In this document: positions 51,601 through 62,481 of the stretch, piece after piece
Layout: every line of letters starts with the position of its first letter
Position numbering within the stretch: the first letter of the stretch is position 1
Assembly: GCF_023091745.1 (NCBI RefSeq)
Contig: NW_026292704.1
Span: forward strand, 372,001-436,000
Length of the DNA stretch: 64,000 bases
Direction: 5' to 3'
DNA from: Budorcas taxicolor
Lineage: Eukaryota; Chordata; Mammalia; Artiodactyla; Bovidae
Position numbers and translations under genes: made by a program
The notes under the pieces: model-generated
The model's input: only the letters and a program-made list of their open reading frames with translations
Told to the model about the DNA's origin: nothing
Database searches by the model: none

Positions 51601-52689
51601 TCCCGTGCTGCAGCAGTAGTGTCACGCTTCCTGTCACGTGGATCAAGGGATCTGTGGCTTTCCCTCGAGGCTGTCCCTCGAGGCTTTCCCACGAGGCTTT
51701 CCCACAGGGCTGTGCCACGTGCCACCTTGGTGTGAGTCGATCCTCGGCGTGAAAGACGAGCCGGTGAAGGGAAAAGAGGTTCCTCTGGAATGGACTGAGA
51801 CATCTGGGGGACTCTTGGAATGGTGGCACGACCCTGGAGTTCCTCTCGCCGTTCCTGTTGAGAGGGCCTCCTCTTGAGATGCGACGGGAACGCCGGGAAC
51901 TCTTTCCCGACGAAGCAGGGAAAGGATCCCTCATCTCGAGCTACGAGGCGGAAACGGGGCTCCTCTGGATGTGGGCGGGACCCTCGTGATTCCTCTCGAG
52001 TGGAGACGGCCAGGTCGGGGAACTTCTTGATTTGCACCAAGGGTGTGAAGGACCCTTTCGAAGTTCCAGAGGTGAGGTGTGATCAGCCTCGAGACGCCTC
52101 AGCGGAAATGGGCCTCATCTCGCCTGGAGGGGAGAACCTCCTGGATTTTCTCGAGTTGCGGCAGCTCTTCTCGAGTTACGACGGGGACCTCAGGGACCCG
52201 CTCTGGTGGCCTCAGGAAAGGCCAGTCCCCATGCGAGTTGCTAGGGGACCTCTCGGGATTCCTCTCCCGTCCATGCCGGGGCCTCAGTCCTTGTGTGGAG
52301 TCGGGGCCGGAACCTGAGGATTCCTCTCCAGTGTTGCCATGGATCTTGGGGTGCTTCTGAGTCTCCCCAGGGGAGTCAGGCCTCGTCTCGAGTGGGGGCA
52401 TGCACGTGCGCTTTCCTCCCGAGCTGCAGCAGTAGTGTCACGCTTCCTGTCACGTGGATCAAGGGATCTGTGGCTTTCCCTCGAGGCTGTCCCTCGAGGC
52501 TTTCCCACGAGGCTTTCCCACAGGGCTGTGCCACGTGCCACCTTGGTGTGAGTCGATCCTCGGCGTGAAAGACGAGCCGGTGAAGGGAAAAGAGGTTCCT
52601 CTGGAATGGACTGAGATATCTGGGGGACTCTTGGAATGGTGGCACGACCCTGGAGTTCCTCTCGCCGTTCCTGTTGAGAGGGCCTCCTC
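48612..52689 (+). repeat. 5-unit (4,078-bp) derivative: E', A', B, D, E-like
   Basis: The unit at 48612 matches E' at 43716 (offset 4,896, six units), while those at 49428, 50244 and 51060 match A', B and D at 45348, 46164 and 46980 (offset 4,080, five units). One unit has therefore been lost between A and A'. Reading line by line, 45,348-47,444 and 49,428-51,524 differ only at 45,718 (gctacggg against gctagggg). The D copy has single-base deletions near 51525 and 51554. Confidence 0.85.
51874..52689 (+). repeat. Chimeric monomer, E left part and E' right end
   Basis: The left part follows type E: cagctcttc, cctctcggg (not the E' form cctcacggg) and aagggaaaagagg. Then gagatatc near 52614 is the E' form. 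E' also has gggtgaagagg about 30 bases upstream, which is absent here, so the switch would lie between about 52,583 and 52,616. The next unit is A', which follows E' in the other copies. A crossover between E and E' that removed one unit explains both facts. Independent mutation at 52,616 is possible. Confidence 0.55.
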
Positions 52690-53505
52690 TTGAGATGCGA
52701 CGGGAACGCCGGGAACTCTTTCCCGACGAAGCAGGGAAAGGATCCCTCATCTCGAGCTACGAGGCGGAAACGGGGCTCCTCTGGATGTGGGCGGGACCCT
52801 CGTGATTCCTCTCGAGTGGAGACGGCTAGGTCGGGGAACTTCTTGATTTGCACCAAGGGTGTGAAGGACCCTTTCGAAGTTCCAGAGGTGAGGTGTGATC
52901 AGTCTCGAGACGCCTCAGCGGAAATGGGCCTCATCTCGCCTGGAGGGGAGAACCTCCTGGATTTTCTCGAGTTGCGGCAGGTCTTCTCGAGTTACGACGG
53001 GGACCTCAGGGACCCGCTCTGGTGGCCTCAGGAAAGGCCAGTCCCCATGCGAGTTGCTAGGGGACCTCTCGGGATTCCTCTCCCGTCCATGCCGGGGCCT
53101 CAGTCCTTGTGTGGAGTCGGGGCCGGAACCTGAGGATTCCTCTCCAGTGTTGCCATGGATCTTGGGGTGCTTCTGAGTTTCCCCAGGGGAGTCAGGCCTC
53201 GTCTCGTGTGGGGGCCTGCACGTGCGCTTTCCTCCCGAGCTGCAGCAGTAGTGTCACGCTTCCTGTCACGTGGATCAAGGGATCTGTGGCTTTCCCTCGA
53301 GGCTGTCCCTCGAGGCTTTCCCACGAGGCTTTCCCACAGGGCTGTGCCACGTGCCACCTTGGTTTGAGTCGATCCTCGGCGTGAAAGACGAGCCGGTGAA
53401 GGGAAAAGAGGTTCCTCTGGAATGGACTGAGACATCTGGGGGACTCTTGGAATGGTGGCACGACCCTGGAGTTCCTCTCGCCGTTCCTGTTGAGAGGACC
53501 TCCTC
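52690..53505 (+). repeat. A'-type monomer, start of the third, truncated copy
   Basis: It has atcagtctcgag near 52898, gagtttcccc near 53175, ctcgtgtggg near 53210, ttggtttgag near 53359 and agaggacctcc near 53493, and so matches the A' units at 45348 and 49428. It is followed by a B-like unit as in the other copies. The expected E' unit before it is missing. Confidence 0.8.
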
Positions 53506-54321
53506 TTGAGATGCGACGGGAACGCCGGGAACTCTTTCCCGACGAAGCAGGGAAAGGATCCCTCATCTAGAGCTACGAGGCGGAAACGGGGCTCCTCTGG
53601 ATGTGGGCGGGACCATCGTGATTCCTCTCGAGTGGAGACGGCTAGGTCGGGGAACTTCTTGATTTGCACCAAGGGTGTGAAGGACCCTTTCGAAGTTCCA
53701 GAGGTGAGGTGTGATCAGCCTCGAGACGCCTCAGCGGAAATGGGCCTCATCTCGCTTGGAGGGGAGAACCTCCTGGATTTTCTCGAGTTGCGGCAGGTCT
53801 TCTCGAGTTATGACGGGGACCTCAGGGACCCGCTCTGGTGGCCTCAGGAAAGGCCAGTCCCCATGCGAGTTGCTAGGGGACCTCTCGGGATTCCTCTCCC
53901 GTCCATGCCGGGGCCTCAGTCCTTGTGTGGAGTCGGGGCCGGAACCTGAGGATTCCTCTCCAGTGTTGCCATGGATCTTGGGGTGCTTCTGAGTCTCCCC
54001 AGGGGAGTCAGGCCTCGTCTCGAGTGGGGGCCTGCACGTGCGCTTTCCTCCCGAGCTGCAGCAGTAGTGTCACGCTTCCTGTCACGTGGATCAAGGGATC
54101 TGTGGCTTTCCCTCGAGGCTGTCCCTCGAGGCTTTCCCACGAGGCTTTCCCACAGGGCTGTGCCACGTGCCACCTTGGTGTGAGTCGATCCTCGGCGTGA
54201 AAGACGAGCCGGTGAAGGGTGAAGAGGTTCCTCTGGAATGGACTGAGATATCTGGGGGACTCTTGGAATGGTGGCACGACCCTGGAGTTCCTCTCGCCGT
54301 TCCTGTTGAGAGGGCCTCCTC
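53506..54321 (+). repeat. Chimeric monomer, B left part and E' right end
   Basis: The left part has the B markers catctagagc (near 53563), ggaccatcg (near 53611), ctcgcttgg (near 53752) and gagttatgac (near 53805). The right part has gagtcgatcc (B has gagtctatcc), gggtgaagagg near 54215 and gagatatc near 54245, all E' forms. The E' marker catgcacg is absent at 54031, so the switch lies between about 54,031 and 54,186. The following unit at 54322 is D-like. This is the expected product of an out-of-register exchange between B and E' units. Confidence 0.65.
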
Positions 54322-57300
54322 TTGAGATGCGATGGGAACGCCGGGAACTCTTTCCCGACGAAGCAGGGAAAGGATCCCTCATCTCGAGCTACGAGGCGGA
54401 AACGGGGCTCCTCTGGATGTGGGCGGGACCCTCGTGATTCCTCTCGAGTGGAGACGGCTAGGTCGGGGAACTTCTTGATTTGCACCAAGGGTGTGAAGGA
54501 CCCTTTCGAAGTTCCAGAGGTGAGGTGTGATCAGCCTCGAGACGCCTCAGCGGAAATGGGCCTCATATCGCCTGGAGGGGAGAACCTCCTGGATTTTCTC
54601 GAGTTGCGGCAGGTCTTCTCGAGTTACGACGGGGACCTCAGGGACCCGCTCTGGTGGCCTCAGGAAAGGCCAGTCCCCATGCGAGTTGCTAGGGGACCTC
54701 TCGGGATTCCTCTCCCGTCCATGCCGGGGCCTCAGTCCTTGTGTGGAGTCGGGGCCGGAACCTGAGGATTCCTCTCCAGTGTTGCCAAGGATCTTGGGGT
54801 GCTTCTGAGTCTCCCCAGGGGAGTCAGGCCTCGTCTCGAGTGGGGGCCTGCACGTGCGCTTTCCTCCCGTGCTGCAGCAGTAGTGTCACACTTCCTGTCA
54901 GGTGGATCAAGGGATCTGTGGCTTTCCCTCGAGGCTGTCCCTCGAGGCTTTCCCACGAGGCTTTCCCACAGGGCTGTGCCACGTGCCACCTTGGTGTGAG
55001 TCGATCCTCGGCGTGAAAGACGAGCCGGTGAAGGGAAAAGAGGTTCCTCTGGAATGGACTGAGACATCTGGGGGACTCTTGGAATGGTGGCACGACCCTG
55101 GAGTTCCTCTCGCCGTTCCTGTTGAGAGGGCCTCCTCTTGAGATGCAACGGGAACGCCGGGAACTCTTTCCCGACGAAGCAGGGAAAGGATCCCTCATCT
55201 CGAGCTACGAGGCGGAAACGGGGCTCCTCTGGATGTGGGCGGGACCCTCGTGATTCCTCTCGAGTGGAGACGGCCAGGTCGGGGAACTTCTTGATTTGCA
55301 CCAAGGGTGTGAAGGACCCTTTCGAAGTTCCAGAGGTGAGGTGTGATCAGCCTCGAGACGCCTCAGCGGAAATGGGCCTCAACTCGCCTGGAGGGGAGAA
55401 CCTCCTGGATTTTCTCGAGTTGCGGCAGGTCTTCTCGAGTTACGACGGGGACCTCAGGGACCCGCTCTGGTGGCCTCAGGAAAGGCCAGTCCCCATGCGA
55501 GTTGCTAGGGGACCTCACGGGATTCCTCTCCCGTCCATGCCGGGGCCTCAGTCCTTGTGTGGAGTCGGGGCCGGAACCTGAGGATTCCTCTCCAGTGTTG
55601 CCATGGATCTTGGGGTGCTTCTGAGTCTCCCCAGGGGAGTCATGCCTCGTCTCGAGTGGGGGCATGCACGTGCGCTTTCCTCCCGAGCTGCAGCAGTAGT
55701 GTCACGCTTCCTGTCAGGTGGATCAAGGGATCTGTGGCTTTCCCTCGAGGCTGTCCCTCGAGGCTTTCCCACGAGGCTTTCCCACAGGGCTGTGCCACGT
55801 GCCACCTTGGTGTGAGTCGATCCTCGGCGTGAAAGACGAGCCGGTGAAGGGTGAAGAGGTTCCTCTGGAATGGACTGAGATATCTGGGGGACTCTTGGAA
55901 TGGTGGCACGACCCTGGAGTTCCTCTCGCCGTTCCTGTTGAGAGGGCCTCCTCTTGAGATGCGACGGGAACGCCGGGAACTCTTTCCCGACGAAGCAGGG
56001 AAAGGATCCCTCATCTCGAGCTACGAGGCGGAAACGGGGCTCCTCTGGATGTGGGCGGGACCCTCGTGATTCCTCTCGAGTGGAGACGGCTAGGTCGGGG
56101 AACTTCTTGATTTGCACCAAGGGTGTGAAGGACCCTTTCGAAGTTCCAGAGGTGAGGTGTGATCAGCCTCGAGACGCCTCAGCGGAAATGGGCCTCATCT
56201 CGCCTGGAGGGGAGAACCTCCTGGATTTTCTCGAGTTGCGGCAGGTCTTCTCGAGTTACGACGGGGACCTCAGGGACCCGCTCTGGTGGCCTCAGGAAAG
56301 GCCAGTCCCCATGCGAGTTGCTAGGGGACCTCTCGGGATTCCTCTCCCGTCCATGCCGGGGCCTCAGTCCTTGTGTGGAGTCGGGGCCGGAACCTGAGGA
56401 TTCCTCTCCAGTGTTGCCAAGGATCTTGGGGTGCTTCTGAGTCTCCCCAGGGGAGTCAGGCCTCGTCTCGAGTGGGGGCCTGCACGTGCGCTTTCCTCCC
56501 GTGCTGCAGCAGTAGTGTCACGCTTCCTGTCACGTGGATCAAGGGATCTGTGGCTTTCCCTCGAGGCTGTCCCTCGAGGCTTTCCCACGAGGCTTTCCCA
56601 CAGGGCTGTGCCACGTGCCACCTTGGTGTGAGTCGATCCTCGGCGTGAAAGACGAGCCGGTGAAGGGAAAAGAGGTTCCTCTGTAATGGACTGAGACATC
56701 TGGGGGACTCTTGGAATGGTGGCACGACCCTGGAGTTCCTCTCGCCGTTCCTGTTGAGAGGGCCTCCTCTTGAGATGCGACGGGAACGCCGGGAACTCTT
56801 TCCCGACGAAGCAGGGAAAGGATCCCTCATCTCGACCTACGAGGCAGAAACGGGGCTCCTCTGGATGTGGGCGGGACCCTCGTGATTCCTCTCGAGTGGA
56901 GACGGCTAGGTCGGGGAACTTCTTGATTTGCACCAAGGGTGTGAAGGACCCTTTCGAAGTTCCAGAGGTGAGGTGTGATCAGCCTCGAGACGCCTCAGCG
57001 GAAATGGGCCTCATCTCGCCTGGAGGGGAGAACCTCCTGGATTTTCTCGAGTTGCGGCAGGTCTTCTCGAGTTACGACGGGGACCTCAGGGACCCGCTCT
57101 GGTGGCCTCAGGAAAGGCCAGTCCCCATGCGAGTTGCTAGGGGACCTCTCGGGATTCCTCTCCCGTCCATGCCGGGGCCTCAGTCCTTGTGTGGAGTCGG
57201 GGCCGGAACCTGAGGATTCCTCTCCAGTGTTGCCAAGGATCTTGGGGTGCTTCTGAGTCTCCCCAGGGGAGTCAGGCCTCGTCTCGAGTGGGGGCCTGCA

Positions 57301-57585
57301 CGTGCGCTTTCCTCCCGAGCTGCAGCAGTAGTGTCACGCTTCCTGTCACGTGGATCAAGGGATCTGTGGCTTTCCCTCGAGGCTGTCCCTAGAGGCTTTC
57401 CCACGAGGCTTTCCCACAGGGCTGTGCCACGTGCCACCTTGGTGTGAGTCGATCCTCGGCGTGAAAGACGAGCCGGTGAAGGGAAAAGAGGTTCCTCTGG
57501 AATGGACTGAGACATCTGGGGGACTCTTGGAATGGTGGCACGACCCTGGAGTTCCTCTCGCCGTTCCTGTTGAGAGGGCCTCCTC
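54322..57585 (+). repeat. Four monomers between higher-order blocks
   Basis: The unit at 54322 is D-like (cccgtgctg near 54867) with ctcatatcgcc, gtcacactt and tgtcaggtgg. The unit at 55138 is E'-like (ggccagg, cctcacggg, catgcacg, gggtgaagagg, gagatatc) with the private changes gatgcaacgg, ctcaactcgcc and gtcatgcctc. The unit at 55954 has cccgtgctg and ctctgtaatgg. The unit at 56770 has ctcgacctac and ggcagaaac. The last two have close partners eight units later, at 62482 and 63298. Confidence 0.8.
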
Positions 57586-60033
57586 TTGAGATGCGACGGG
57601 AACGCCGGGAACTCTTTCCCGACGAAGCAGGGAAAGGATCCCTCATCTCGAGCTACGAGGCGGAAACGGGGCTCCTCTGGATGTGGGCGGGACCCTCGTG
57701 ATTCCTCTCGAGTGGAGACGGCTAGGTCGGGGAACTTCTTGATTTGCACCAAGGGTGTGAAGGACCCTTTCGAAGTTCCAGAGGGGAGGTGTGATCAGCC
57801 TCGAGACGCCTCAGCGGAAATGGGCCTCATCTCGCCTGGAGGGGAGAACCTCCTGGATTTTCTCGAGTTGCGGCAGGTCTTCTCGAGTTACGACGGGGAC
57901 CTCAGGGACCCGCTCTGGTGGCCTCAGGAAAGGCCAGTCCCCATGCGAGTTGCTAGGGGACCTCTCGGGATTCCTCTCCCGTCCATGCCAGGGCCTCAGT
58001 CCTTGTGTGGAGTCGGGGCCGGAACCTGAGGATTCCTCTCCAGTGTTTCCAAGGATCTTGGGGTGCTTCTGAGTCTCCCCAGGGGAGTCAGGCCTCGTCT
58101 CGAGTGGGGGCCTGCACGTGCGCTTTCCTCCCGAGCTGCAGCAGTAGTGTCACGCTTCCTGTCACGTGGATCAAGGGATCTGTGGCTTTCCCTCGAGGCT
58201 GTCCCTCGAGGCTTTCCCACGAGGCTTTCCCACAGGGCTGTGCCACGTGCCACCTTGGTGTGAGTCGATCCTCGGCGTGAAAGACGAGCCAGTGAAGGGA
58301 AAAGAGGTTCCTGTGGAATGGACTGAGACATCTGGGGGACTCTTGGAATGGTGGCACGACCCTGGAGTTCCTCTCGCCGTTCCTGTTGAGAGGGCCTCCT
58401 CTTGAGATGCGACAGGAACGCCGGGAACTCTTTCCCGACGAAGCAGGGAAAGGATCCCTCATCTCGAGCTACGAGGCGGAAACGGGGCTCCTCTGGATGT
58501 GGGCGGGACCCTCGTGATTCCTCTCGAGTGGAGACGGCTAGGTCGGGGAACTTCCTGATTTGCACCAAGGGTGTGAAGGACCCTTTCGAAGTTCCAGAGG
58601 TGAGGTGTGATCAGCCTCGAGACGCCTCAGCGGAAATGGGCCTCATCTCGCCTGGAGGGGAGAACCTCCTGGATTTTCTCGAGTTGCGGCAGGTCTTCTC
58701 GAGTTACGACGGGGACCTCAGGGACCCGCTCTGGTGGCCTCAGGAAAGGCCAGTCCCCATGCGAGTTGCTAGGGGACCTCTCGGGATTCCTCTCCCGTCC
58801 ATGCCGGGGCCTCAGTCCTTGTGTGGAGTCGGGGCCGGAACCTGCGGATTCCTCTCCAGTGTTGCCATGGATCTTGGGGTGCTTCTGAGTCTCCTCAGGG
58901 GAGTCAGGCCTCGTCTCGAGTGGGGGCCTGCACGTGCGCTTTCCTCCCGAGCTGCAGCAGTAGTGTCACGCTTCCTGTCACGTGGATCAAGGGATCTGTG
59001 GCTTTCCCTCGAGGCTGTCCCTCGAGGCTTTCCCACGAGGCTTTCCCACAGGGCTGTGCCACGTGCCACCTTGAGGTGAGTCGATCCTCGGCGTGAAAGA
59101 CGAGCCGGTGAAGGGAAAAGAGGTTCCTCTGGAATGGACTGAGACATCTGGGGGACTCTTGGAATGGTGGCACGACCCTGGAGTTCCTCTCGCCGTTCCT
59201 GTTGAGAGGGCCTCCTCTTGAGATGCGACGGGAACGCCGGGAACTCTTTCCCGACGAAGCAGGGAAAGGATCCCTCATCTCGAGCTACGAGGCGGAAACG
59301 GGGCTCCTCTGGATGTGGGCGGGACCCTCGTGATTCCTCTCGAGTGGAGACGGCTAGGTCGGGGAACTTCTTGATTTGCACCAAGGGTGTGAAGGACCCT
59401 TTCGAAGTTCCAGAGGTGAGGTGTGATCAGCCTCGAGACGCCTCAGCGGAAATGGGCCTCATCTCGCCTGGAGGGGAGAACCTCCTGGATTTTCTCGAGT
59501 TGCGGCAGGTCTTCTCGAGTTACGACGGGGACCTCAGGGACCCGCTCTGGTGGCCTCAGGAAAGGCCAGTCCCCATGCGAGTTGCTAGGGGACCTCTCGG
59601 GATTCCTCTCCCGTCCATGCCGGGGCCTCAGTCCTTGTGTGGAGTCGGGGCCGGAACCTGAGGATTCCTCTCCAGTGTTGCCAAGGATCTTGGGGTGCTT
59701 CTGAGTCTCCCCAGGGGAGTCAGGCCTCGTCTCGAGTGGGGGCCTGCACGTGCGCTTTCCTCCCGAGCTGCAGCAGTAGTGTCACGCTTCCTGTCACGTG
59801 GATCAAGGGATCTGTGGCTTTCCCTCGAGGCTGTCCCTCGAGGCTTTCCCACGAGGCTTTCCCACAGGGCTGTGCCACGTGCCACCTTGGTGTGAGTCGA
59901 TCCTCGGCGTGAAAGACGAGCCGGTGAAGGGAAAAGAGTTTCCTCTGTAATGGACTGAGACATCTGGGGGACTCTTGGAATGGTGGCACGACCCTGGAGT
60001 TCCTCTCGCCGTTCCTGTTGAGAGGGCCTCCTC
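57586..60033 (+). repeat. 3-unit (2,448-bp) higher-order repeat, copy 1 (P-Q-R)
   Basis: Order P (57586: gaggggaggtg, ccatgccagggcc, gagccagtgaag, cctgtgg), Q (58402: gcgacaggaacg, cctgcgg, ctcctcagg, ttgaggtgag), R (59218: ccaagg, agagtttcctctgtaatgg). All units are 816 bp. Exact-offset partners in copy 2: gaggggaggt at 57781 and 60229, gacagg at 58411 and 60859. Private changes are gtttccaagg near 58046, ctagaggc near 57390 in the unit before, and cttcctgattt near 58552. Confidence 0.85.
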
Positions 60034-62481
60034 TTGAGATGCGACGGGAACGCCGGGAACTCTTTCCCGACGAAGCAGGGAAAGGATCCCTCATCTCGAG
60101 CTACGAGGCGGAAACGGGGCTCCTCTGGATGTGGGCGGGACCCTCGTGATTCCTCTCGAGTGGAGACGGCTAGGTCGGGGAACTTCTTGATTTGCACCAA
60201 GGGTGTGAAGGACCCTTTCGAAGTTCCAGAGGGGAGGTGTGATCAGCCTCGAGACGCCTCAGCGGAAATGGGCCTCATCTCGCCTGGAGGGGAGAACCTC
60301 CTGGATTTTCTCGAGTTGCGGCAGGTCTTCTCGAGTTACGACGGGGACCTCAGGGACCCGCTCTGGTGGCCTCAGGAAAGGCCAGTCCCCATGCGAGTTG
60401 CTAGGGGACCTCTCGGGATTCCTCTCCCGTCCATGCCAGGGCCTCAGTCCTTGTGTGGAGTCGGGGCCGGAACCTGAGGATTCCTCTCCGGTGTTGCCAA
60501 GGATCTTGGGGTGCTTCTGAGTCTCCCCAGGGGAGTCAGGCCTCGTCTCGAGTGGGGGCCTGCACGTGCGCTTTCCTCCCGAGCTGCAGCAGTAGTGTCA
60601 CGCTTCCTGTCACGTGGATCAAGGGATCTGTGGCTTTCCCTCGAGGCTGTCCCTCGAGGCTTTCCCACGAGGCTTTCCCACAGGGCTGTGCCACGTGCCA
60701 CCTTGGTGTGAGTCGATCCTCGGCGTGAAAGACGAGCCAGTGAAGGGAAAAGAGGTTCCTGTGGAATGGACTGAGACATCTGGGGGACTCTTGGAATGGT
60801 GGCACGACCCTGGAGTTCCTCTCGCCGTTCCTGTTGAGAGGGCCTCCTCTTGAGATGCGACAGGAACGCCGGGAACTCTTTCCCGACGAAGCAGGGAAAG
60901 GATCCCTCATCTCGAGCTACGAGGCGGAAACGGGGCTCCTCTGGATGTGGGCGGGACCCTCGTGATTCCTCTCGAGTGGAGACGGCTAGGTCGGGGAACT
61001 TCTTGATTTGCACCAAGGGTGTGAAGGACCCTTTCGAAGTTCCAGAGGTGAGGTGTGATCAGCCTCGAGACGCCTCAGCGGAAATGGGCCTCATCTCGCC
61101 TGGAGGGGAGAACCTCCTGGATTTTCTCGAGTTGCGGCAGGTCTTCTCGAGTTACGACGGGGACCTCAGGGACCCGCTCTGGTGGCCTCAGGAAAGGCCA
61201 GTCCCCATGCGAGTTGCTAGGGGACCTCTCGGGATTCCTCTCCCGTCCATGCCGGGGCCTCAGTCCTTGTGTGGAGTCGGGGCCGGAACCTGCGGATTCC
61301 TCTCCAGTGTTGCCATGGATCTTGGGGTGCTTCTGAGTCTCCTCAGGGGAGTCAGGCCTCGTCTCGAGTGGGGGCCTGCACGTGCGCTTTCCTCCCGAGC
61401 TGCAGCAGTAGTGTCACGCTTCCTGTCACGTGGATCAAGGGATCTGTGGCTTTCCCTCGAGGCTGTCCCTCGAGGCTTTCCCACGAGGCTTTCCCACAGG
61501 GCTGTGCCACGTGCCACCTTTAGGTGAGTCGATCCTCGGCGTGAAAGACGAGCCGGTGAAGGGAAAAGAGGTTCCTCTGGAATGGACTGAGACATCTGGG
61601 GGACTCTTGGAATGGTGGCACGACCCTGGAGTTCCTCTCGCCGTTCCTGTTGAGAGGGCCTCCTCTTGAGATGCGACGGGAACGCCGGGAACTCTTTCCC
61701 GACGAAGCAGGGAAAGGATCCCTCATCTCGAGCTACGAGGCAGAAACGGGGCTCCTCTGGATGTGGGCGGGACCCTCGTGATTCCTCTCGAGTGGAGACG
61801 GCTAGGTCGGGGAACTTCTTGATTTGCACCAAGGGTGTGAAGGACCCTTTCGAAGTTCCAGAGGTGAGGTGTGATCAGCCTCGAGACGCCTCAGCGGAAA
61901 TGGGCCTCATCTCGCCTGGAGGGGAGAACCTCCTGGATTTTCTCGAGTTGCGGCAGGTCTTCTCGAGTTACGACGGGGACCTCTGGGACCCGCTCTGGTG
62001 GCCTCAGGAAAGGCCAGTCCCCATGCGAGTTGCTAGGGGACCTCTCGGGATTTCTCTCCCGTCCATGCCGGGGCCTCAGTCCTTGTGTGGAGTCGGGGCC
62101 GGAACCTGAGGATTCCTCTCCAGTGTTGCCAAGGATCTTGGGGTGCTTCTGAGTCTCCCCAGGGGAGTCAGGCCTCGTCTCGAGTGGGGGCCTGCACGTG
62201 CGCTTTCCTCCCGAGCTGCAGCAGTAGTGTCACGCTTCCTGTCACGTGGATCAAGGGATCTGTGGCTTTCCCTCGAGGCTGTCCCTCGAGGCTTTCCCAC
62301 GAGGCTTTCCCACAGGGCTGTGCCACGTGCCACCTTGGTGTGAGTCTATCCTCGGCGTGAAAGACGAGCCGGTGAAGGGAAAAGAGTTTCCTCTGTAATG
62401 GACTGAGACATCTGGGGGACTCTTGGAATGGTGGCACGACCCTGGAGTTCCTCTCGCCGTTCCTGTTGAGAGGGCCTCCTC
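60034..62481 (+). repeat. 3-unit (2,448-bp) higher-order repeat, copy 2 (P-Q-R)
   Basis: Repeats the marker set of copy 1 at exactly 2,448 bases. Private changes are ctccggtg near 60487, ctttaggtgag near 61518 in place of cttgaggtgag, ggcagaaac near 61741, gacctctggg near 61980 and gagtctatcc near 62343. Few differences in 2.4 kb point to a recent duplication. Confidence 0.85.

Noticed and set aside
51285..52040. Longest open frame on the minus strand, 251 codons
   Set aside because: It exists because two single-base deletions (near 51525 and 51554) join frames that are normally separate. Other units do not share it.
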